From JAKQIM01 sp029557965 (lineage in GTDB: Bacteria > Chloroflexota > Anaerolineae > Anaerolineales > UBA4823), in NCBI GenBank assembly GCA_035341015.1, contig DAOQUL010000008.1:1-64000 (forward strand): 64,000 nucleotides of DNA. Reading direction: 5' to 3'. This document shows positions 8,860-17,987 of this stretch, piece after piece. Every line of letters starts with the position of its first letter. The first letter of the stretch is position 1. The notes below the pieces were generated by a model. The model was not told where the DNA came from, ran no database searches, and saw only the letters and a list, made by a program, of their open reading frames with translations. The position numbers were made by a program, and so were the translations under genes.

Positions 8860-9453
8860 GTGAACTCGATACAGCCTGAAGATGCAGCCTCTCAGCCAGC
8901 CGGTCAAAAACCGGCGGCTTTGGGCGTGATGAATTTCTTGATGGACATCCTTGAGACGTTGATCCTGGCGGTGGTGCTGTTTGTGGGCATCAATGCTGTT
9001 TCGGCGCGCATCCGCGTGGATGGGGCCAGCATGGAGCCGACCATGCACCATAATGAACTGGTGGTCGTCAACCGCCTGGGCTACCGTTTTGGCCTGCCCG
9101 AGCGCGGCGATGTGATCGTCTTCCACTTCCCGCGCGATCCCGAGCAGGAATACATCAAGCGGGTCATCGGCCTGCCTGGCGATCGGATCGCCATTGCTAA
9201 CGGCGTGGTGATGGTGAACGAACACCCCTTGGATGAACCATATATTTCTGCCCCGCCAAGATACACGGGCGATTGGACGGTGCCGGCTGATTACCTGTTT
9301 GTGCTGGGCGATAACCGCAACCTTTCTTCTGACTCGCATGAATGGGGCATGCTGCCGCTGGACTATGTGATTGGCAAGGCGATCTTCATCTATTGGCCGC
9401 TCTCAGAGATGGGCACGATTGCCCATGTTTCATTGGCTACCCCTATTCCTTGA
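8860..9453 (+). CDS. lepB: Signal peptidase I
   Basis: Membrane serine protease that removes signal peptides from exported proteins. It has 197 residues. One N-terminal helix (about 27-47) is followed by the catalytic domain. The nucleophile Ser57 lies in GASMEPTM and the general base Lys100 in IKRVIGLPGD. The conserved GDNRNLSSDSHEWG box is at about residues 150-163. GTG is chosen as start because a -10 box ends 6 bases before it and no better start exists downstream before the helix. The mRNA is probably leaderless. Confidence 0.95.
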   Translation: MNSIQPEDAASQPAGQKPAALGVMNFLMDILETLILAVVLFVGINAVSARIRVDGASMEPTMHHNELVVVNRLGYRFGLPERGDVIVFHFPRDPEQEYIKRVIGLPGDRIAIANGVVMVNEHPLDEPYISAPPRYTGDWTVPADYLFVLGDNRNLSSDSHEWGMLPLDYVIGKAIFIYWPLSEMGTIAHVSLATPIP

Positions 9454-9469
9454 CCTTAAAGACGAGCTT

Positions 9470-9769
9470 ATGTCTGATCAAAAGAAATCTTCTGAAAATA
9501 CGCCCCTGCCCACTCAGGCTCCGATCTGCCCAGAGTGCCATGCCGGCCTTTACCACCTTGAATACCTGACCTATTTCACCTGGCTCAATGAACAATTGGT
9601 CACTGTGCCGAATTTCCCTTCTTGGGTTTGTGATGTGTGCGGGCGGCGAGAATACGATGCCCGCGCGGTCAGTTGGTTGAACACGTTGCTCAGCCCCAGC
9701 ACGGGCCGCCGCCCGCCCTTCCAGCGCCGCGGCCGTCCCCCGCGCCTGGACCGGCCTCAGCCCCACTAA
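9470..9769 (+). CDS. Small YgiT-type zinc-finger protein
   Basis: A 99-residue protein with two CxxC pairs, CPECH at about residues 23-27 and CDVCG at about 55-59. They are separated by an aromatic-rich stretch as in YgiT/MqsA-type zinc fingers. The C terminus is Arg/Pro-rich and probably disordered. The ATG at 9470 is taken as start because upstream in-frame codons overlap lepB. Unlike MqsA, no helix-turn-helix antitoxin domain or toxin partner is present. Function is unknown. Confidence 0.7.
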   Translation: MSDQKKSSENTPLPTQAPICPECHAGLYHLEYLTYFTWLNEQLVTVPNFPSWVCDVCGRREYDARAVSWLNTLLSPSTGRRPPFQRRGRPPRLDRPQPH

Positions 9770-9786
9770 TCGAAAGGAACATCCTC

Positions 9787-10320
9787 ATGGCATTATCCTC
9801 CGGACGTTTCATCCCTGCCGACTTATTGACCACCAACCATTATGTGTTTGGGCAGCTCAAAGTAACGCACAGCGGGCTGTTGGGAATGTTCAGCGATATT
9901 ACCAATTCTTACATCGAAGTGGATGATGCCAGCCTGGCCCATATCTACAAGCCGGATAAGGTGTTGAACTATGCCCCGGTGATGTGGATGGTCAAATCTC
10001 AGGTTATCCTTACCTGCCTCGCCAAGCGCGAGTACGTGGGTTTGCAGGGCATGATGCGCGGGGGTTATACCCGCCTGTTCCCATACCCCACGCAGATCAC
10101 CACTTCGTCTTATGACATTACCGGCACCCTGGAATGGTCTGGCCGTTTCGAGTTTTCGGCATTAATGTCTGAAGGCACGAATGCCTTTTTCATGCTATAC
10201 GGCGTGACCGTTACTTCTCCGCTTTTCCCTGCCCTGCATATCGAGGCGCCAGCGGCCTTAATGAACCGCTCTTACCTCGAAACCCTGGTGGTGCTAAAGC
10301 GCGCTCCCCAAGAAAGTTAA
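9787..10320 (+). CDS. Conserved-looking hypothetical protein
   Basis: A 177-residue protein I do not recognise. A GAAAGGA ribosome-binding site sits about 9 bases before the ATG. No signal peptide or membrane helix is evident. The composition is that of a folded cytosolic protein rich in beta-type segments (YIEVDDASLAHIY, VILTCLAKREYVGLQGMMRG). It lies 17 bases after the zinc-finger gene and converges on a NUDIX gene, overlapping it by 4 bases at the stop codons. Confidence 0.75.
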   Translation: MALSSGRFIPADLLTTNHYVFGQLKVTHSGLLGMFSDITNSYIEVDDASLAHIYKPDKVLNYAPVMWMVKSQVILTCLAKREYVGLQGMMRGGYTRLFPYPTQITTSSYDITGTLEWSGRFEFSALMSEGTNAFFMLYGVTVTSPLFPALHIEAPAALMNRSYLETLVVLKRAPQES

Positions 10321-10847
10321 GCATTGTGCTTGGCCTGGGCTAACAGCAGCCCAGCCAGGCTTTTGGCATCGGGGATCTGCCCGCTTTGGGCCATCTCATA
10401 GGCCTGCGCGGCAGGCAGCTTGATGACGCTCAAAAACTCATCCACATCGCCCGGCAGGGGGGCAGGGTACAGCCCGGTGGCAAGGTAAACGTGCATGTAC
10501 TCGGTGCAGTAACCGGCAGCCAGGAAGAAGCCGCCAATCTCTGTCATCTGCTGGCAGCCCATGCCGATCTCTTCGCGCAGCTCGCGCCGGGCGCATTCCA
10601 GCGGGTCTTCACCCGCCTCTACCATCCCGGCAGGCAGCTCCAGCAGCTCTTGCCGGGCCGGATGGCGGTACTGCTTTACGAACCAGATCTGCCCTTCGGC
10701 GTCCAGCGGCACCACCGATACAGACTTGACATGCTCGACAATATCCAGCCACATCTCCTGGTCGTCTGGCAGGCGGATCAGGTCGCGGCGCACCTTGAAG
10801 GCGCGCCCGGCGAAGATGTTTTCACTTTGCAAGGTTTCGTAAGCCAT
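10317..10847 (-). CDS. NUDIX hydrolase, ADP-ribose pyrophosphatase-like
   Basis: Cytosolic hydrolase of nucleoside diphosphates linked to another moiety. It has 176 residues. The NUDIX box, GMVEAGEDPLECARRELREE followed by IGM, is at about residues 73-95. The N-terminal strand region (VKSVSVVPLDAEGQIWFVKQ, YRHPARQELLELPAG) resembles NudF-type ADP-ribose pyrophosphatases. Substrate is inferred from overall likeness. It overlaps the convergent hypothetical gene by 4 bases. Confidence 0.92.
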   Translation of the reverse strand: MAYETLQSENIFAGRAFKVRRDLIRLPDDQEMWLDIVEHVKSVSVVPLDAEGQIWFVKQYRHPARQELLELPAGMVEAGEDPLECARRELREEIGMGCQQMTEIGGFFLAAGYCTEYMHVYLATGLYPAPLPGDVDEFLSVIKLPAAQAYEMAQSGQIPDAKSLAGLLLAQAKHNA

Positions 10848-10864
10848 GGCATCTCCTTAAACCA

Positions 10865-10895
10865 GATGTGAGCGCCCTTGTTGCGCGCTCACATC
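10865..10895 (-). terminator. Hairpin terminator after the LysM lipoprotein gene
   Basis: An 11-bp perfect stem (10865-10875 with 10885-10895) and a 9-base loop lie between the LysM gene and the NUDIX gene. The T-tract on the minus strand is short, so termination may be partial. Confidence 0.6.
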
Positions 10896-10915
10896 AGATC
10901 AATGGTGCAGCTTTT

Positions 10916-11608
10916 CTATGGGATGATCAGCACGTCACCGGCAGTCAGGCTGTAAGGGGCCTGCAAATTGTTCTGCAGTGCAATCATGTCGGGCGATACA
11001 TCGCCAAAGGCGCAGGCAATGCTGTAGATGGTGTCGCCAGCCTTGATCTTGTAGGTGGTGGGGTGATTCATCAGCGTGTTTTCGCCGGCAAATGTGTTTC
11101 CGGTCTGAGGAATCTTGAGGGTGGTTCCGGGGTACACGTTAGAGCTCAACCCCAGGCCGTTGATGTTGAGCAGTTCATACTGGTCAACGTTGAAGCGGCG
11201 GGCAATGCAGAAGGGGAACTCGCCTGGTTGCAGGGTGTAGGTGGCAGGCGGCGCGCCCGCTGTGGCCTCGATATATACAACCGGAGCCGCGGTGGGCTGG
11301 GGTTGCTGTTCGGGCGGGACTGGCTGGGGCGTCTCGGTCACCGCAGGAACTTCGGGATTGACGACCGGCTGCTGGGTGGCGGGCGGCATGCCTGGGGTCT
11401 GCTGAGCGGCCTCGGTTTGGGCCACCAGGGTGCCCAGTTCGCCCATGTTTTGATCCGTTGCGCCCGGTACCGGGTAGCTGGAACCGGTGGTATCGGTGGT
11501 ATCCGTGATCCCTTCTGAAGCTGCCCTAAGGCAGCCGCTGAGTGCCACAGCCAACACCATCACGAGGGCAATCACCGTGCCATAGCGGAGAAAACGCTGG
11601 ATATTCAT
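10916..11608 (-). CDS. LysM-domain lipoprotein
   Basis: A 230-residue exported lipoprotein whose signal ends in the lipobox LSGC at about residue 26. A Pro/Thr/Gln-rich linker spans about residues 30-125. Two LysM repeats follow: TLQPGEFPFCIARRFNV (about 131-178) and YKIKAGDTIYSIACAFGDV (about 185-230). LysM domains bind peptidoglycan or related N-acetylglucosamine polymers, so this is likely a cell-wall-associated protein without a catalytic domain. An AAGGAGA ribosome-binding site lies upstream. Confidence 0.9.
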   Translation of the reverse strand: MNIQRFLRYGTVIALVMVLAVALSGCLRAASEGITDTTDTTGSSYPVPGATDQNMGELGTLVAQTEAAQQTPGMPPATQQPVVNPEVPAVTETPQPVPPEQQPQPTAAPVVYIEATAGAPPATYTLQPGEFPFCIARRFNVDQYELLNINGLGLSSNVYPGTTLKIPQTGNTFAGENTLMNHPTTYKIKAGDTIYSIACAFGDVSPDMIALQNNLQAPYSLTAGDVLIIP

Positions 11609-11750
11609 GTGAATTCATCTCCTTTTTAATAATACGAGTTAATGATACTAGCATATTCCAAAAATCGCGTCAAGCAGAAGCGGGAGGAAAAATATCTGCC
11701 CTTTTGGTTGCATAAGCTGTGCCAGGTCAGGGGCCTGGGGGATTATGAAG

Positions 11751-12212
11751 TCATCTCATACGCTGCAAGTAATGTGCCAGGTTCTGGCGGGTGATGAGGG
11801 TCAAATCGCTGGGCACGGCATGTGGGGCAAACCAGCCAATCTCAGCGCATTTGCCTGGCTCGCGGATGACCGGCTGCCCGGCGGTGATGCGGCACAAGAA
11901 GGTGGGCGAAACCCAGTGCTGTCCTTCTTCGGGCAGGATATGATCCACCACATCCAGCAGCTTGCCCACCGCAATCTGGATGCCGAATTCTTCATCCATC
12001 TCGCGCTGCAAGGCGGCGGCGAGCGTTTCGCCAAATTCTACCGAGCCGCCGGGGAATTCCCACAAGCCGCGTTCGTTCTTGGCTTTTGGTCCGCGCCGTG
12101 CCAGAAATAAGCGCCCCTGCTCGTCGACGATCAGCGCGCCCACCCCCACGCCGATGTAATCTACGCCGCGCCGCCCTGGGGAAGAAGCATTGGAAGATTG
12201 CAAAGCATTCAT
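11751..12212 (-). CDS. NUDIX hydrolase
   Basis: A 153-residue cytosolic NUDIX protein. The box GGSVEFGETLAAALQREMDE then EFGI lies at about residues 52-75. The N-terminal IGVGVGALIVDEQGRLFLAR strand and WEFPGG are MutT/NudC-like. The ATG at 12212 is chosen because it starts 26 bases after the methyltransferase stop and directly before the conserved region. In-frame codons further upstream lie inside that gene. It is the last gene of the glycosyltransferase-methyltransferase run. Substrate is not predictable. Confidence 0.88.
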   Translation of the reverse strand: MNALQSSNASSPGRRGVDYIGVGVGALIVDEQGRLFLARRGPKAKNERGLWEFPGGSVEFGETLAAALQREMDEEFGIQIAVGKLLDVVDHILPEEGQHWVSPTFLCRITAGQPVIREPGKCAEIGWFAPHAVPSDLTLITRQNLAHYLQRMR

Positions 12213-12238
12213 TTTGATCACCGTAACGACCTCGGTCG

Positions 12239-13027
12239 TCACACCCTTCTGGCGATGTAGAACGAATAGACGCCATCCTCGCAGCGCGGCTCGGCCTCGT
12301 AGTGCCGCTGTACGATGCGGCGGGTGAGGGCCAGGTTCCAGGGCGTGGGGGCCAGCAGCCAGCGCCGGGTCAAGGCGTGGATCAGCAGGGAGGGCAGGCC
12401 GAAGTAATGGCCCCATTCCACCACCGCCATGGCCTTGGGTGGGAAGTAGTGCCACCAGCGCTCCAACTTGAATCCGGCCTGTTCCAGCCGTTTCTCCCAC
12501 ACTTCCGGCGGGTCGCAGTGTACGTGGCGCGAGATGCGGTTGAAGAAGCGCCGGTAGGCATCGCCCAGGCCCTTTAGCCCCAGCTTATCCAGCCGGTTGC
12601 TGACCGACAGCCCAGCCAGGAATTGGTGGTTGGGCACGCAGAAGACAAAGGGCGCCCCCGGTTTGAGCACCCGGGCGGTATCTGCCAGCACGGCTTCAAC
12701 GTGGGGGATGTGTTCGAGTACCGAGTTGCTCATGCCGCTGGCAAAGCTGGCATCGGGGAAGGGCATGCGCCCGCCATCTCCCTGTACCACCAACTGGTAG
12801 CCGGCGCCGCGCCGCGCTTTGCGCAGCGGCCCCCACCACGGGTCGATGCCCACTTCAAGCTGGCGCTCGAAGGTCACGGTGGTAAAGTGCCCATCTCCAC
12901 AGCCCACGTCCAGCGTGGGCGAGGGCAGCTCAATATCTTCATAGAAACGCGCCTCCACCGCCCGCACCAGCGAGCGGAAGTAGGGCAGGTCGCGCAGGTG
13001 TAACCACAGGTAATCTTTATCGGTCAT
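12239..13027 (-). CDS. SAM-dependent class I methyltransferase
   Basis: A 262-residue methyltransferase of the Methyltransf_11 type. The SAM-binding motif LDVGCGDGHFTT is at about residues 39-50, the acidic loop around VGIDPWW at 59-65, and SNSVLEHIPHVEAVL around 100-114. Its start overlaps the stop of the glycosyltransferase gene (ATGA), so the two are translationally coupled. It probably modifies a glycan or glycolipid, but this is inferred from position only. Confidence 0.88.
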   Translation of the reverse strand: MTDKDYLWLHLRDLPYFRSLVRAVEARFYEDIELPSPTLDVGCGDGHFTTVTFERQLEVGIDPWWGPLRKARRGAGYQLVVQGDGGRMPFPDASFASGMSNSVLEHIPHVEAVLADTARVLKPGAPFVFCVPNHQFLAGLSVSNRLDKLGLKGLGDAYRRFFNRISRHVHCDPPEVWEKRLEQAGFKLERWWHYFPPKAMAVVEWGHYFGLPSLLIHALTRRWLLAPTPWNLALTRRIVQRHYEAEPRCEDGVYSFYIARRV

Positions 13028-14172
13028 CCAATATATTCCTTGAACACTTCTTCATACTCCTCCGCAATCTGCTCGGCTGAAAAGCGCTTGGCCACGGCTT
13101 GCGGGTCGCCGCGATAGCTGCCGGCGTTGTCCAATATCTCGTTGATCGCCTGGGCCAGCGCTCCGGCATCTTTGGGCGGGACGATGCGCCCCATGCCGGT
13201 CATGCGCACCGGCTGGCGCACACCGGGCAGGTCAGAGGCGACCACTGGCGTACCGCAGGCCATCGATTCGACCTGTACCATGCCAAAAGACTCGGTGCTG
13301 TTCAGGCTTGGCAGCACCGTCACCTGGCACTGCTGGAAGAAAGCCGCCATTTCAGCATCTGGCAGGTTGCCCAAGAAGGTCCAGTGCTTGCCCAGGGTTT
13401 CGATCATCGGCGCCAGCTTGCGGGCATAAGCTTCTTCGCCCATCACATTCTGGTACTGCCCCAGGTAAAGCACGCGCGCCGTGGGGTGGCGTTTGAGCAC
13501 CTCAGGCATGGCCTGCACCAGGTATTCCACGCCCTTCTCGGTTGCCAGGCGCGCTGCCATGCCGATGATGCGCTGGCCCGCCTGGATGCCGGCCCTGGCG
13601 CGCAAGGCCTGTACAGCGGCCTCGGTTGCCTGGGCTAACTCCAGCGGCGGCGGGATGGGGCGGATCTTGCCCAGGTAGCGGCTTAAGAAAGCAGAATTCT
13701 CGGCATAATCTTGGGTATTGGTGACGATCACGTTGGCCAGCCCGGCCGAGATGTAATTGGCCAGGGTAGAGACGCGGTTGGCCAGGGCATGGATGGACCC
13801 GGTGGGCAGGCGCAGATCGCAGTGGTAGGTCAGCACCACTGGCTTGCCCAGCAATCGGCTGAGCAGGGCCAGCGGGGCAGCGTCGAGCTGGGGCAGGTGC
13901 AGGTGCACCACATCCGCCTGGCGCATCAACTGCCAGGCCTTGGGCAGCATGCCCGGCATGATCACCCCTTTGCTCACCCGCAGCCCCACCCCCAGGCGCA
14001 TCACGTTCACCCCATCGCACAACTCTTGGGCTGGCAGGCCATTCAGGTAGCGCGAGGTCAGCACGGTGACGGTATGCCCGCGTGCCACCAGGGCGCGTGC
14101 CAGGCGTTCGGCGTAGATCGTCAGGCCCGAGTAATGCGGGCGGTAATAGGTCAGGGCGGTCAGGATGCGCAT
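13024..14172 (-). CDS. GT4-family glycosyltransferase
   Basis: A 382-residue GT-B-fold glycosyltransferase. The N-terminal domain starts MRILTALTYYRPHYSGLTIY. The C-terminal donor domain has GMAARLATEKGVEYLVQAMP and NSTESFGMVQVESMACGTPV, the E-x7-E signature. ATG at 14172 is selected because it is next to the upstream gene's stop and begins the conserved fold. It uses a nucleotide sugar to glycosylate a lipid or polysaccharide intermediate at the cytosolic membrane face. It sits between a flippase-like membrane protein and a methyltransferase. Confidence 0.93.
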   Translation of the reverse strand: MRILTALTYYRPHYSGLTIYAERLARALVARGHTVTVLTSRYLNGLPAQELCDGVNVMRLGVGLRVSKGVIMPGMLPKAWQLMRQADVVHLHLPQLDAAPLALLSRLLGKPVVLTYHCDLRLPTGSIHALANRVSTLANYISAGLANVIVTNTQDYAENSAFLSRYLGKIRPIPPPLELAQATEAAVQALRARAGIQAGQRIIGMAARLATEKGVEYLVQAMPEVLKRHPTARVLYLGQYQNVMGEEAYARKLAPMIETLGKHWTFLGNLPDAEMAAFFQQCQVTVLPSLNSTESFGMVQVESMACGTPVVASDLPGVRQPVRMTGMGRIVPPKDAGALAQAINEILDNAGSYRGDPQAVAKRFSAEQIAEEYEEVFKEYIG

Positions 14173-14173
14173 T

Positions 14174-15154
14174 TCAGGCCTCGGCGGGGGGCTTTTGGCG
14201 CAGGGCGCGCAGTTGTTTGTATAACCCCGCCAGGGTTTCACCCTCGCGCGCCAGGGCATAGCTGCCCAGTAGACCGGTAAGCAGGTAATTGATCAGGTGG
14301 GTGCTGATGGCAAAGGCGGTGGCCTTGGAATGGTTGTTGTCGAAGACGGCCAGGGCCCCCACGATGGCGGCTTCGAACACCCCCAGGCCGCCCGGCGAAG
14401 AGGGCGCTGCCAGCCCCAGTGAACCGGCCCCCAGGCAGAAAACCGCCCACAGTGAGCTGGCTTGCGGGTAAAAAGCCCGCAGCAGTACAAAATACTGGAT
14501 CACGCCGAAAAGCCAGTTGAACAGGCTCCAGCCCAGGGCTTTTAAGAACAGCCGCCCATCGGTGACGATGGCCAACCCGGCCATGAAAGCCTCGGCCCGC
14601 CCTCCCAGCAGCCGCCCCACCAGGGGCCAGCGCTGACCGGCTCGTTCCAGCAGGCCCAGCAGGCGTGCCCGGTTCAGGGCCAGGACGTAAACCGATAACA
14701 GCCCGCCCCCTACGATGACGGCCGCGCTCAGTGCGGCCTGCTGGGCCCAGCTTACCCCGGCCACAAAGGGCAGGGCCCCCAAGAACAGGCCCAGGGCCAT
14801 GGCCATATCCAGCATGCGCTCTACCAGGATGGTGGGCAGCACCTGCCAGAAATCCAGGCTGGCCTTGCGGCCTAATAAAAAGGCCCGTCCCAGCTCGCCG
14901 AGCCGGAACGGAAGAATATTGTTCAGCAGATAGCCTTCGTTCAGCGTGAAGAAAACATCCTTGTAGCTGGCGCGTTCTCGCAGCAGGGTGCGCCAAACCA
15001 TGCCGCGCACCAACAGCCAGGCCACCCCCAACAGAATGCCCAAGCCCAACAGGCGTAAATCAGCCTGCTGGACGGCCTTGAGCAGTTCTTTCAGGTCGAT
15101 CAGCGAGAAAATGACTGCCAGGCAGGCCAGACTGACCAGCACGCCCGGCAGCAT
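14174..15154 (-). CDS. Lysylphosphatidylglycerol synthase TM-region / flippase-like membrane protein
   Basis: A 326-residue integral membrane protein of the LPG_synthase_TM (UPF0104) family. About eight hydrophobic helices are visible. The family-typical LNEGYLLNNILPFRLGELGR is at about residues 71-90, and PSSPGGLGVFEAAIVGAL at about 252-269. There is no lysyltransferase domain. Relatives move or help synthesise membrane glycolipids. It shares a stop/start junction with the GT4 gene, suggesting joint action. The true start could lie slightly upstream, since only 37 bases separate it from lepA. Confidence 0.85.
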   Translation of the reverse strand: MLPGVLVSLACLAVIFSLIDLKELLKAVQQADLRLLGLGILLGVAWLLVRGMVWRTLLRERASYKDVFFTLNEGYLLNNILPFRLGELGRAFLLGRKASLDFWQVLPTILVERMLDMAMALGLFLGALPFVAGVSWAQQAALSAAVIVGGGLLSVYVLALNRARLLGLLERAGQRWPLVGRLLGGRAEAFMAGLAIVTDGRLFLKALGWSLFNWLFGVIQYFVLLRAFYPQASSLWAVFCLGAGSLGLAAPSSPGGLGVFEAAIVGALAVFDNNHSKATAFAISTHLINYLLTGLLGSYALAREGETLAGLYKQLRALRQKPPAEA

Positions 15155-15191
15155 CTGTTTCCAGTTTTGCTTGCCAGCCGGTGCAGCGATC

Positions 15192-16994
15192 TTATTCCTC
15201 CCCGATGCGCAGTACCGCCAGGAAAGCCTCTTGCGGGATCTCTACATTCCCCACCATCTTCATGCGTTTCTTGCCGCGCTTCTGCTTTTCCAACAGTTTC
15301 TTCTTGCGCGTGATGTCGCCGCCGTAGCACTTGGCCAAAACATCTTTGCGCATCGGTTTGACGTTGGCGCGCGAGATGACCCGCCCAGAAGCATAAGCCT
15401 GGATGGGGATCAGGAAGAGCTGGCGGGGGATGAGATCCTTGAGCGTGCTGATGATGGCCTGCCCCTTGTGGTAAGCATCATTGCGGTGGACGATGGTCGC
15501 CAGGGCATCCACCGGCTCGTCGTTGACCAGGATTTGCAGCTTCACCAGGTCGTCGGCGCGGTATTCGTCGAACTGGTAGTCCAACGAGGCGTAGCCGCGC
15601 GTTTTCGATTTGAGCAGGTCAAAGAAATCGACGATCAGCTCAGAGAGCGGGATGTTGAAGTTGAGCTGCACCCGGTTGGGGGCGGGGTAATCTTGCGAGA
15701 CGAAGACGCCGCGCTTCTTCTTGGTCAGTTCCATGATCACGCCGTAAAATTCCACCGGGGTGAAGATCTCGATGTTCATCCAGGGTTCGCGTACCTGGGT
15801 GATGAGCATCTCCTCGGGCAGCTCGGCAGGCGAATCGATCAGGCGCACCTCGCCGTCTTGCATCACCACTTCATATTCAACCGAGGGCGAGGTGACGATG
15901 ATATCCAGATCGTATTCGCGTTCCAGGCGTTCTTGGATGATCTCCATGTGGAACATGCCCAAAAAGCCGCAGCGGAAGCCAAAATTGAGGGCCTGTGAAG
16001 TCTCTGGCTCAAAGATCAGCGCGGCGTCGTTGAGCTGTAACTTTTCCAGCGCTTCTTTCAGGTTGCCGTAATCTTCGCCCTCCACCGGGTAAATGCCGGC
16101 GTACACCATCGGTTTCACTTTGCGGTAGCCGGGCAGCGGCTCTGCCGCCGGCTGCAGGGTGTTGGTGATGGTATCGCCCACCCGGCACTCGTGTACGGTC
16201 TTCAGCCCGGTGGCAATATAGCCCACCTCGCCGGCCGACAGGCTGGCGGCGGGGCGCAGCTCCAGCGCAAAGGTGCCGATCTCGACCGGTTTCAGGTCGA
16301 AGCCGGTGGCCATCAGGTGCAGCGAGTCGGTGGCGGTGATGCGCCCATCCATCACACGCACGTAAGCCACCACGCCTTTGTAAGAATCATAGTGCGAGTC
16401 GAAGATCAATGCCCGCAGGGGGGCATCGTCGTTGCCCTTGGGCGGTGGGACTTCGTTGACGATGGCTTGGAGTACCGCCTCAATGTTGAGCCCATCTTTG
16501 GCCGAGATGCGGATCACCTGGTCGGCGGGGGTGCCGATCAGGCTTTCGATCTCTTGTGCCACTTCGTCTGGCCGCGCCGAGGGCAGGTCGATCTTGTTGA
16601 TCACCGGGATGATCTCCAGGTCGGCTTCCAGGGCGCTGTAGAGGTTGGCCAGCGTTTGTGCCTCAACGCCCTGGCTGGCATCCACCACCAACAGCGCTCC
16701 CTCGCAGGCTTCTAGCGCCCGGCTGACCTCGTAACCGAAATCGACATGCCCAGGCGTATCGATCAAGTTCAGTTCATAGGCCTGGCCGTCACGGGCGGTG
16801 TAATTCATCCGTACCGCCGAAGCCTTGATGGTGACGCCCTTCTCGCGTTCCAGGTCCATGCTGTCGAGCACCTGCCCGGTCATTTCGCGCTCGGTAATGG
16901 TACCGGTGAGCAGCAGTAACCGGTCGGCCAGGGTAGATTTGCCGTGGTCGATGTGGGCGATAATACAAAAATTGCGAATATGGTCAGTTTTCAT
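15192..16994 (-). CDS. lepA: Elongation factor 4 (LepA)
   Basis: Ribosome-associated translational GTPase of 600 residues, the standard length. It has the P-loop AHIDHGKSTLADRL at residues 13-26, DTPGHVDFGYEVSRALEACE, and NKIDLPSA. The EF4-specific C-terminal domain includes KTRGYASLDYQFDEYR and a basic tail with KKKLLEKQKRGKKRMK. A TATACT box lies 11 bases upstream of the ATG on the minus strand (plus 17006-17011), implying a very short leader. Confidence 0.98.
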   Translation of the reverse strand: MKTDHIRNFCIIAHIDHGKSTLADRLLLLTGTITEREMTGQVLDSMDLEREKGVTIKASAVRMNYTARDGQAYELNLIDTPGHVDFGYEVSRALEACEGALLVVDASQGVEAQTLANLYSALEADLEIIPVINKIDLPSARPDEVAQEIESLIGTPADQVIRISAKDGLNIEAVLQAIVNEVPPPKGNDDAPLRALIFDSHYDSYKGVVAYVRVMDGRITATDSLHLMATGFDLKPVEIGTFALELRPAASLSAGEVGYIATGLKTVHECRVGDTITNTLQPAAEPLPGYRKVKPMVYAGIYPVEGEDYGNLKEALEKLQLNDAALIFEPETSQALNFGFRCGFLGMFHMEIIQERLEREYDLDIIVTSPSVEYEVVMQDGEVRLIDSPAELPEEMLITQVREPWMNIEIFTPVEFYGVIMELTKKKRGVFVSQDYPAPNRVQLNFNIPLSELIVDFFDLLKSKTRGYASLDYQFDEYRADDLVKLQILVNDEPVDALATIVHRNDAYHKGQAIISTLKDLIPRQLFLIPIQAYASGRVISRANVKPMRKDVLAKCYGGDITRKKKLLEKQKRGKKRMKMVGNVEIPQEAFLAVLRIGEE

Positions 16995-17061
16995 AGGCGG
17001 GCTGTAGTATAACCGATTTTTCTATTTGTTGTACCGTAGGCGGCCGGTGAAGCGTAGGCGG

Positions 17062-17097
17062 CCTGAGCCAAAAAGCCCAATTTTCATTTGGCTCAGG
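17062..17097 (-). terminator. Hairpin after the Ig-like lipoprotein gene
   Basis: An 11-bp perfect stem (17062-17072 with 17087-17097) and a 14-base loop begin one base after the TAG stop on the minus strand. No clear T-tract follows, so it may protect the 3' end rather than terminate by itself. Confidence 0.5.
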
Positions 17098-17098
17098 T

Positions 17099-17987
17099 CT
17101 AATATGGCTCAGGGGTTTCCGCCGCCGGCACCTGGATCTGCACCCAAAAGGCCATGGCGGCTGTTTGGCCCATACCAAAGAGCGTGCCGTCGTTGTTGCG
17201 CAGCGCCCAAAAGCCGGTGTAGGTGCCAGGTTGGGTGGGGGCGGTCAATTCAAGCGAGATGTCGACCGTCTCGCCTGCCAAGACGACTTGGGGCAGGGCA
17301 ATCTCATCGGGGGCGCCCATTTGATCGCCGCTGGAGAAGACCAGGGCATAATCGGCCGACCAATCGCAAAAGCCGCTGTTGCGCACGCGCCAGGTCTTGG
17401 TGAAGGTTTCGCCGGGGCTAATGACGGTGTTATCGGGCACGGTGACGTCGGTCACAAAATCAGCCGCATCGCAGCGGCTCGGCGTGGCNNNNNNNNNNNN
17501 NNNNNNNNNNNNNNNNNNNNNNNNNNNNNNNNNNNNNNNNNNNNNNNNNNNNNNNNNNNNNNNNNNNNNNNNNNNNNNNNNNNNNNNNGGCAGTCACGCT
17601 CAGCGAGGATGTGACCTCCAGCGTAGTTGCTGGAGATGGCGCCAGGGTGGCGGTGGGGGTGGAGGATGGCCGGGGGGTGGCGCTGGGGGCGCTGGTGGGG
17701 CTGGGAGCCAGGGTGGCGGTGGGCCTGGCCAGCTCGGTGAGCAGGGCCACCGCTTCCTGGCCGGCCTGCAGGGTTTTCTGCAGCCCGGCATACTGCGCGG
17801 TTTGCGTTTGGCCAGGGCCCAGGTCAGGCGTGGCTGTGGGCACGGCCGTCTCGGCCTTGCACCCGGTCAGCAGCAGCATGCATAAGACCAGGGCTGCAAA
17901 TGCGGTTCGTTTTTTCCGCATCCTGCTGCTGAAAAACAAGGGCGCAGGAGAATTATGTTTTTGTACGGGTTGTTTTTGGATTCTCAT
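17099..17987 (-). CDS. Lipoprotein with C-terminal NBR1-type Ig-like domain (contains a scaffold gap)
   Basis: The gene runs across a 100-N gap (17489-17588), and the two sides are not in one frame at that nominal gap size. The N-terminal side has a signal with lipobox LLTGC (an alternative ATG at 17921 starts right before it), then a Pro/Thr/Ser-rich linker. The C-terminal side, read from the gap edge, contains CDAADFVTDVTVPD and TFTKTWRVRNSGFCDW. It matches the Ig-like domain next to BRCA1 seen in many Chloroflexota lipoproteins. The 17987 ATG overlaps the tlyA stop (ATGA). Function is unknown, probably cell-surface binding. Confidence 0.8.
17489..17588. other. Scaffold gap of 100 N
   Basis: Exactly 100 unresolved bases, the usual placeholder length, lie inside the Ig-like lipoprotein gene. 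The true length is unknown; the frames on either side imply it is not 100. Confidence 0.98.

Noticed and set aside
14988..15998. 336-codon plus-strand open frame across lepA
   Set aside because: It is opposite the conserved lepA coding sequence; its translation is low-information and has no start site.
17035..17063. Direct repeat of 11 bases (17035-17045 and 17053-17063), possible repeat element
   Set aside because: Only two copies 7 bases apart, with no further units or element boundaries.
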